This document shows, piece after piece, positions 52,304-56,722 of a stretch of DNA of 56,722 nucleotides. The notes below the pieces were generated by a model, which worked only from the letters and a program-made list of their open reading frames with translations, was not told the origin of the DNA and searched no databases. The stretch is from positions 1 through 56,722 of the forward strand of contig JAGQHN010000021.1 in assembly GCA_020431825.1 (NCBI GenBank). Reading direction: 5' to 3'. The position numbers and the translations under genes were made by a program. Position 1 is the first letter of the stretch. Each line of letters begins with the position of its first letter. Source of the DNA: Trueperaceae bacterium. GTDB lineage: Bacteria; Deinococcota; Deinococci; Deinococcales; Trueperaceae.

Positions 52304-52792
52304 TTAGCTTGTCCTCACAACATCGGTTAGCCAGACGCTGTTGTCTGCCCTCGTCTCGAGCTTAAATTGGGTCAGGGGTTTGTTGGTTCGGTGAACGGGC
52401 CCGACTGGAATACCCGTTTTGGTATCAAAGTCCTGCCTGTGATCAGGGCAGTGCATAACGCCTGAGGCGTTAGGTTCGCGTAGGGTGCTACCTCGGTGCG
52501 TGCAGCGTCTCGAGTAGGCCACCAGCCAGACATTATCTCGTGCCAGGCTGTCAGGCACTTCGGTATCACTGGCATAAATAATGATAGGGGTGCGGCCAAT
52601 TTTGAAGAGTTTGTACTGACCACTTTGTGGCAGCTCATCGGCAGCTAAAACCTGAAAGGGTTCAAGCGTACTTTGCGCCTCTGCTTCAATTAAACCAGAA
52701 AAGGCGGTGGCGCAGGCAATGCAGCCCAGGACTTTTAGAAAATCTCGGCGGTCGAGAGGTTTTTCAAGAGAGGGTATAAGATTTTTAGACAT
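52304..52792 (-). CDS. Tat-exported Rieske iron-sulfur protein
   Basis: This 162-residue protein has a twin-arginine signal (DRRDFLKVLG, residues 14-23) and a Rieske fold with cluster ligands in RRCTHRGSTL and HCPDHRQDF, that is C-x-H and C-x2-H. It is expected in the periplasm carrying a 2Fe-2S centre. It is not next to cytochrome b or an oxygenase, so its electron partner is unclear. The adjacent four-helix membrane protein (52860-53288) is the likeliest companion. Confidence 0.88.
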   Translation of the reverse strand: MSKNLIPSLEKPLDRRDFLKVLGCIACATAFSGLIEAEAQSTLEPFQVLAADELPQSGQYKLFKIGRTPIIIYASDTEVPDSLARDNVWLVAYSRRCTHRGSTLREPNASGVMHCPDHRQDFDTKTGIPVGPVHRTNKPLTQFKLETRADNSVWLTDVVRTS

Positions 52793-52820
52793 AGGCTTTC
52801 CTTTGGGGGTGTCACGTTAA

Positions 52821-52842
52821 GAGCCCCGCAGTTGCGGGGCTC
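52821..52842. terminator. Strong GC hairpin between membrane protein and Rieske genes
   Basis: GAGCCCCGCA and TGCGGGGCTC form a perfect 10-bp stem with two central bases. No T-tract follows on either strand, so it probably modulates or stabilises the mRNA between the two minus-strand genes. The 3' arm merges into a CTCGAG copy. Confidence 0.65.
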
Positions 52843-52859
52843 GAGTACGCGAGGTTGTA

Positions 52860-53288
52860 TTATTGGTTTTTTGCCTGACGGCTCAGCGCCCAGCCAGCTG
52901 CCACAACTACGATGGCCTCAGCAATCATGGAGTAAACGCCCAACGGCTCGGTCCAGTTGCCAATGTCTTCCATCGCCATGGGCAGACCAACAGTGCGGTT
53001 GATGGCATAGACAAGGATAGCTCCCAGTGCCATAACGCCTCCCAGTAACCAGCCCCTACGCTCCCTTTTAAAGAGTAAGAAACCGGCAGCCAGGGCGCAG
53101 CCAAGCATCAGGATGATATAGCCATAACCAAGATAAGGGGTTTCCTCGATTTTTCCGGGCAAGTCCAGAAAGTGAACATAAATAATGGCCAGTAGGCCTA
53201 AAAGACCAACGGTTTTGGTGACCAGGTTAGCTGGCTGATTTGCCAGCGCTTGTGAGGCACTATTACTGACTGAGACGGTTGATTTCAT
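52860..53288 (-). CDS. Four-helix membrane protein of unknown function
   Basis: This 142-residue protein has four hydrophobic segments at about residues 24-41, 54-74, 81-98 and 115-136. No cofactor motif is present; single histidine in IIYVHFLDL. The start ATG 53288 has AAGGAG upstream. It heads the probable transcript membrane protein - Rieske - response regulator - kinase. It may anchor or accept electrons from the Rieske protein, which is inference. Confidence 0.72.
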   Translation of the reverse strand: MKSTVSVSNSASQALANQPANLVTKTVGLLGLLAIIYVHFLDLPGKIEETPYLGYGYIILMLGCALAAGFLLFKRERRGWLLGGVMALGAILVYAINRTVGLPMAMEDIGNWTEPLGVYSMIAEAIVVVAAGWALSRQAKNQ

Positions 53289-53389
53289 ACTTTTTACTCC
53301 TTAGAGCTATCTGCTCATTAAGCTGTAAAAAGATTAGGTTTCGAATGTTAAAAGGAGGTTAGCCCCTATTTGACCCATTAGAGGCGCTA

Positions 53390-53406
53390 TGCCACTGCCA
53401 GTGGCA
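53390..53406. promoter_or_regulatory. 17-bp inverted repeat in the divergent region before dnaG
   Basis: TGCCACTG and CAGTGGCA flank a single C, a perfect dyad centred at 53398 between the minus-strand membrane-protein gene and dnaG. The symmetry and position suit an operator for a dimeric regulator, perhaps of the Rieske/two-component transcript. Confidence 0.45.
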
Positions 53407-53570
53407 GAACTCTCGAGTACACAGAAATTTGTGTTTTCCTTATCCCGGCCTTGACAAGCTGCCAGGAGAAAAAGCCAGGCGAAGTATTTGGCAAACAGGA
53501 AAATTCTTATCTGTGTTCAGGCTGCCACATGATAGACTGGCATATTAAACGTTTGGATGGGTTGGGCCTA

Positions 53571-55421
53571 ATGTCTAAAGAAGCCAAGGAGCAAATCAGA
53601 TCACGCCTCGACATTGCTGATGTCGTGGGGGAGGTTGTTGCTCTAAAGCCTTCAGGCCGAGGCCAGCTTAAGGGTTTATGCCCTTTCCACAATGAAAAAA
53701 CGCCCTCCTTTCATGTGCACCAGGACAAAGGCTTTTACTACTGTTTTGGCTGTCAGGCTAAGGGCGACATTTTTGATTTTGTCATGCAAACCCAGGGCAT
53801 TGACTTTTACTCAGCCCTCGAGTTCCTTGGGGTTCGTGCTGGCGTTGAAGTAACGCCGAGTTCGCCAAAAGAGAAGTCGAACCGTGACCTGTATGAACTT
53901 AATAGTATGGCGCTCGAGTTCTACAAAGCCCAGCGAAAAAATCATGCGCACACCCACGATTATTTGCTGGGTCGTAAACTTACTGAGGACTCAATAGACA
54001 GCTTTGATCTGGGCTACGCCCCCGATAGCTGGGACAGTTTTCTAAAATATGCCCTGCAAAAGGGCATTTCAGAACATGATCTTCTGGCGGCAGGGCTTAT
54101 CAGGCAAAATGACTCGGGCCGCTCCTATGATTATTTTAGAAACCGCATCATTTTTCCTATAAAAGATTATCTGGGCCGGGTGGTTGGTTTTTCAGGTCGC
54201 GTGCTAGATGACAGCTTGCCTAAGTACCTGAACACAGCCGAAACCGACATTTTTAAAAAAGCTGAGCTGCTTTATGGCCTAGATGTTGCCAAAGGACAGA
54301 TTCGCTCGAGTGGCGAGTGCCTGATTGTTGAAGGCTATATGGATGTGATTGCCCTGCATCAGACGGGTTTTGGTAATGCGGTTGCTGCGCTTGGCGCTAC
54401 CCTGACCCCAGAACAGGCGGCGCAGCTAAGTCGTCTTGATGTGCAAAAACTTTACCTTGCTTTTGACGCAGATGCCGCTGGGCAAAGAGCGATTCTGGGT
54501 GGACTCGAGCAATCTGTTGGAAGGCAATTTTTGGTCAAGGCAATTCGCGTACCTCATGGCAAAGACCCCGCTGACGCTGTTCTTGATGGACATATTGAGG
54601 AGTTTCGAGCTGCCTTGAATCAGGGTTTGTCTGAGGTGGCGTTTCGCTTTCAGAGCGTGCTTGCCAAGTATGACAAGAGTAGTTTAGAGGGTAAGAAAAA
54701 TATCCTTAATGATTTGCTACCTACCCTTAGGCCCAGAGATGTTTTTGACCCGGTTGCCAGTGAAATGCGGCGTCTGGTTATAGACCACCTAAAAGTCGAA
54801 CCAAACCGTCTTGATGAATGGCTAAATAGCAAGCGTCAGCGGCGTATTGATGACACGCAAGTCAAAGGCATGCAGCGTAAAGGTCACTCACAATCTCAGG
54901 TTACGGTGATTGAACTCGAGGTTATTGCTCTGTTGCTGCTTGAGCCGGGCAAGCTAAAAGAACGACTTCACTATGTCGAAGTTGCCTTGCCTGCCGAAGT
55001 TGATGACTCGGTGCTTAGAGAATTTCATGAAATCTGCGAAAAATCTGAGTATAAGGAGCAGGCTATCTTGCTGCATTACCGCGAACGTGATGAGGCGCGC
55101 ATTCTTTTTGAGCGGCTGTTTCAGCAACCCGAAGCAGAAGAGATACGCATCAATATTGATGACCAGATTGAAAAGTCTTTATCGCGCTTGCGTGAACTCT
55201 ATATCGATGGGGAAAAGGAAAATCAGCGGACAAGTTTACTCGAGCGCATGCAGGAGGTTAGCAGCTATCTTACCGATCCCCATTTACCCACTGATAAGTT
55301 GCAAGCCTACTACCGTGAGTTAAAAGAGATCAATGCCATGCTGGCAGCCAGAGATGCCGAACGGCGGATGCGTGTGCCTGCCAGTTTTTCAAGGCAAACC
55401 AAGAAAAAGTCAGGTTTTTAG
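53571..55421 (+). CDS. dnaG: DNA primase
   Basis: This 616-residue primase has the zinc-binding CHC2 domain (C37, H40, C58, C61) and an N-terminal catalytic core. Its Toprim domain has [13 protein letters not shown] and [11 protein letters not shown]. The helicase-interacting C-terminal region is diverged, with [16 protein letters not shown] and a final Arg/Lys-rich tail. ATG 53571 gives the standard N-terminus. The frame is open upstream to 53451 without support. No clear ribosome site is seen. Confidence 0.96.
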   Translation: MSKEAKEQIRSRLDIADVVGEVVALKPSGRGQLKGLCPFHNEKTPSFHVHQDKGFYYCFGCQAKGDIFDFVMQTQGIDFYSALEFLGVRAGVEVTPSSPKEKSNRDLYELNSMALEFYKAQRKNHAHTHDYLLGRKLTEDSIDSFDLGYAPDSWDSFLKYALQKGISEHDLLAAGLIRQNDSGRSYDYFRNRIIFPIKDYLGRVVGFSGRVLDDSLPKYLNTAETDIFKKAELLYGLDVAKGQIRSSGECLIVEGYMDVIALHQTGFGNAVAALGATLTPEQAAQLSRLDVQKLYLAFDADAAGQRAILGGLEQSVGRQFLVKAIRVPHGKDPADAVLDGHIEEFRAALNQGLSEVAFRFQSVLAKYDKSSLEGKKNILNDLLPTLRPRDVFDPVASEMRRLVIDHLKVEPNRLDEWLNSKRQRRIDDTQVKGMQRKGHSQSQVTVIELEVIALLLLEPGKLKERLHYVEVALPAEVDDSVLREFHEICEKSEYKEQAILLHYRERDEARILFERLFQQPEAEEIRINIDDQIEKSLSRLRELYIDGEKENQRTSLLERMQEVSSYLTDPHLPTDKLQAYYRELKEINAMLAARDAERRMRVPASFSRQTKKKSGF

Positions 55422-55528
55422 GCGAGGCCTTTCCGAGAATTCAGCCCTGCCGGGAGTTAAGTTAAACCTCAAGAAGTTGACTATATCTGGCTGAAAAGCT
55501 TTTCATAGACCATGCCGTAAACTGAAGT

Positions 55529-56359
55529 ATGGTAAATGGCTTGATAAGTGAGTATGAACAAACACAACAGCTCTGGCGAGAAGCGTATCAGCAGAAGCTG
55601 CTTGCTGACCACGGGTGGTTAAGTACTACAGCGCTAAATTGGTTTGAAGCGGGTGAGACCATACTTGGTTCAGATGAAAGAAGTATTGTAGCGCTGGAAA
55701 AGACTCGAGTGCCTGAGAAGCTGGGTCATTTTGTACTCGATCAGGAAAAGATCGAGTTTCAAACCCAGGATGATTTCAAGGTTATCCATCAGGGCGAAGC
55801 GGTGCAAAGGCTCGAGTTTGAGCTGGTAGACAATCAAAACGCTGAACCCTTTCACTTTAGAGAGTTTGCTTTTTCAGTCATTCGCCGGGGTGCGCAGTAT
55901 GGGCTTAGGGTTTTTGATAAAGAAGCGGACTCGAGAAAGGCCTTTAAGGGTTTAAGGTGGTTTGCCATTGACCCTGGCTACCGGCTAGAAGCAGAGTTTA
56001 TTCCTTTTGCCGAGCCTCTGCCAGTTACAATTGCAAATATTTTGGGGGGAACGCATCAGAGTGAAATCCCAGGAGAGGCCAGATTTTCAATTCGGGATCA
56101 CACCTATACGCTGCGCCCCATTCGTAGTAAGGAAGGCTTCTTTTTTATTTTTAGAGACTCGAGTAGTCAAAACATGACTTACCCTTCGGGACGCTTTCTG
56201 ACCACCTCTCTCCCAAGTGATAGCAAACTCATCCTAGATTTTAATCAGGCACATAATCCCCCTTGCGCCTTTACCCCTTATGCGACCTGCCCCCTTCCTT
56301 TTAAAGAAAATATACTGGATATTCCGATTCTGGCAGGGGAAATGCAGTATGAAGCGTGA
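55529..56359 (+). CDS. DUF1684-family protein
   Basis: This 276-residue protein matches the DUF1684 pattern: HGWLSTTALNWFEAGE near the N-terminus, GLRWFAIDPGYRLEAEF in the middle and LDFNQAHNPPCAFTPYATCPLP at the end. The function of the family is not known. It has no signal peptide here. ATG 55529 lacks a ribosome site, but TAAACT ends six bases upstream, a spacing typical of leaderless transcripts in Deinococcota. It is convergent with the sulfatase at the right edge. Confidence 0.88.
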   Translation: MVNGLISEYEQTQQLWREAYQQKLLADHGWLSTTALNWFEAGETILGSDERSIVALEKTRVPEKLGHFVLDQEKIEFQTQDDFKVIHQGEAVQRLEFELVDNQNAEPFHFREFAFSVIRRGAQYGLRVFDKEADSRKAFKGLRWFAIDPGYRLEAEFIPFAEPLPVTIANILGGTHQSEIPGEARFSIRDHTYTLRPIRSKEGFFFIFRDSSSQNMTYPSGRFLTTSLPSDSKLILDFNQAHNPPCAFTPYATCPLPFKENILDIPILAGEMQYEA

Positions 56360-56413
56360 AAGCCACTCATAAGCGAGAGAAAGGTTAGGCAGGCTATCAA
56401 GCGAGATGGGTCA

Positions 56414-56722
56414 TTAGCGAAGGGGCAAGGTTGACCAGTCATGAGTCGCACTGCGGATGATTTGTCTATCGCCATCCGTCCAGTTATCGCGGTAGTAGCT
56501 ACAGGTCTCGAACCCATCGTGGAGGGAAGCAAGACGCTCCTTTAAGCGCTGACGGAACTTGCTAAGCGTCTGCTGAAAATCAGGGCTTGCAGATAAATCG
56601 CTCACCTGATAAGGGTCATTTTTATGGTCAAACAGGAGTTCTTTGCCCGACTTTCCGCCCCCCCCTTTGACATAATTCAGGAATGAGTCATGGCAAGCTA
56701 GGGTATGAAGGAAAGATATAAG
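56414..56722 (-). CDS. Sulfatase, C-terminal part, cut by window edge
   Basis: The minus-strand frame ending at the TAA at 56414-56416 is open to the right edge (102 codons seen). Its translation includes LACHDSFLNYVKGGGGKSG, followed by ELLFDHKNDPYQVSDLSASPDF. The L(F/Y)D-x2-NDP-x-(E/Q)-x2(D/N)L pattern marks the C-terminal subdomain of type I sulfatases, where a bound sulfate-ester substrate is positioned. The remaining tail is helical with an aromatic end. The catalytic Cys/Ser site lies outside the window. A short frame from GTG 56605 is only the end of this gene. A run of eight C (56658-56665) encodes part of the GGGG stretch. Confidence 0.75.
   Translation of the reverse strand, partial: LISFLHTLACHDSFLNYVKGGGGKSGKELLFDHKNDPYQVSDLSASPDFQQTLSKFRQRLKERLASLHDGFETCSYYRDNWTDGDRQIIRSATHDWSTLPLR

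Larger units (their letters stand above)
1..56722. repeat. CTCGAG palindrome scattered through the whole window
   Basis: The hexamer CTCGAG occurs about 145 times by my hand count, against about 14 expected for a random hexamer in this length. Examples start near 237, 1184, 2635, 5097, 15388, 25739, 31887, 35797, 41706, 46449, 52842 and 55920. It is found in genes on both strands, where it can read as Leu-Glu, as Ser-Ser/Ser-Arg, or out of frame across a CGA codon, and also in non-coding DNA (28504, 28573, 30717). In the first fifty copies about two thirds are preceded by a purine and a similar share followed by a pyrimidine. It is an interspersed word rather than a mobile element. Its function is unknown. 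Confidence 0.9.

Noticed and set aside
1-56722. tRNA genes, CRISPR arrays, insertion sequences or prophage
   Set aside because: No spaced direct-repeat array, no transposase or integrase frame and no tRNA T-arm pattern was seen in any intergenic stretch.

Overview
The window looks like a chromosomal segment of a bacterium of the Deinococcota, most likely a Trueperaceae-type lineage with a moderate base composition of roughly half G+C by eye. The grounds are a small stand-alone GidA-like flavoprotein and an Apt-like phosphoribosyltransferase of the kind I associate with Thermus/Deinococcus, the order obg - yqeK - LCP - rsfS, a three-gene pnt transhydrogenase and a menaquinone-type UbiE/MenG. 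This assignment is inference. There are no tRNA or rRNA genes, CRISPR arrays, insertion sequences or prophage genes that I can see.

Bases 1-24,937 form one long accessory block in which every gene lies on the minus strand and which appears to serve uptake and breakdown of acidic, probably modified, polysaccharides. In transcription order it holds: an aldo-keto reductase, a Gfo/Idh/MocA oxidoreductase and an SsuD-like flavin monooxygenase; a sugar-type ABC transporter (binding protein and two permeases, no ATPase); two large unrecognised proteins resembling toroid-fold polysaccharide lyases; an unknown small protein; a complete Opp/Dpp-type transporter with a Tat-exported binding protein; two oligogalacturonate-lyase-like (PL22) propellers; a small membrane protein overlapping a B12-binding radical SAM enzyme; two alpha/beta-hydrolase esterases; and a BNR-type propeller cut by the left edge. 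A GNAT/AraC pair reads divergently from the block at 25.1-26.4 kb and is the obvious candidate regulator. A sulfatase C-terminus enters from the right edge.

Bases 25-31 kb carry accessory functions: acetyltransferase, AraC regulator, two coupled short-chain dehydrogenases with a DinB-like protein, a gene-free stretch of about 620 bases with repeats, a TPR-diguanylate cyclase and an amidase. Bases 32-41 kb are largely core genome on the minus strand: yraN, rsfS, an LCP protein, yqeK, obg, rpmA, rplU, glpD, glpK and an SDR. From 41 to 50 kb the plus strand carries serS, an antitoxin/Doc pair, a methyltransferase, a glutaredoxin, ubiE/menG, the GidA-like protein, the Apt-like protein and pntA1-pntA2-pntB. 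A two-component system, a Tat-exported Rieske protein and a membrane protein follow on the minus strand, then dnaG and a DUF1684 gene on the plus strand.

The most striking non-gene signal is the palindrome CTCGAG. I counted about 145 copies by hand, against about 14 expected at random. They occur on genes of both strands, in all reading frames and in intergenic DNA, in the manner of the cyanobacterial HIP1 element. The other main hypothesis is that the SsuD-like monooxygenase, aldo-keto reductase and sugar transporter form an oxidative sulfo-sugar pathway related to sulfo-SMO. Several intercistronic hairpins separate binding-protein genes from their permeases.
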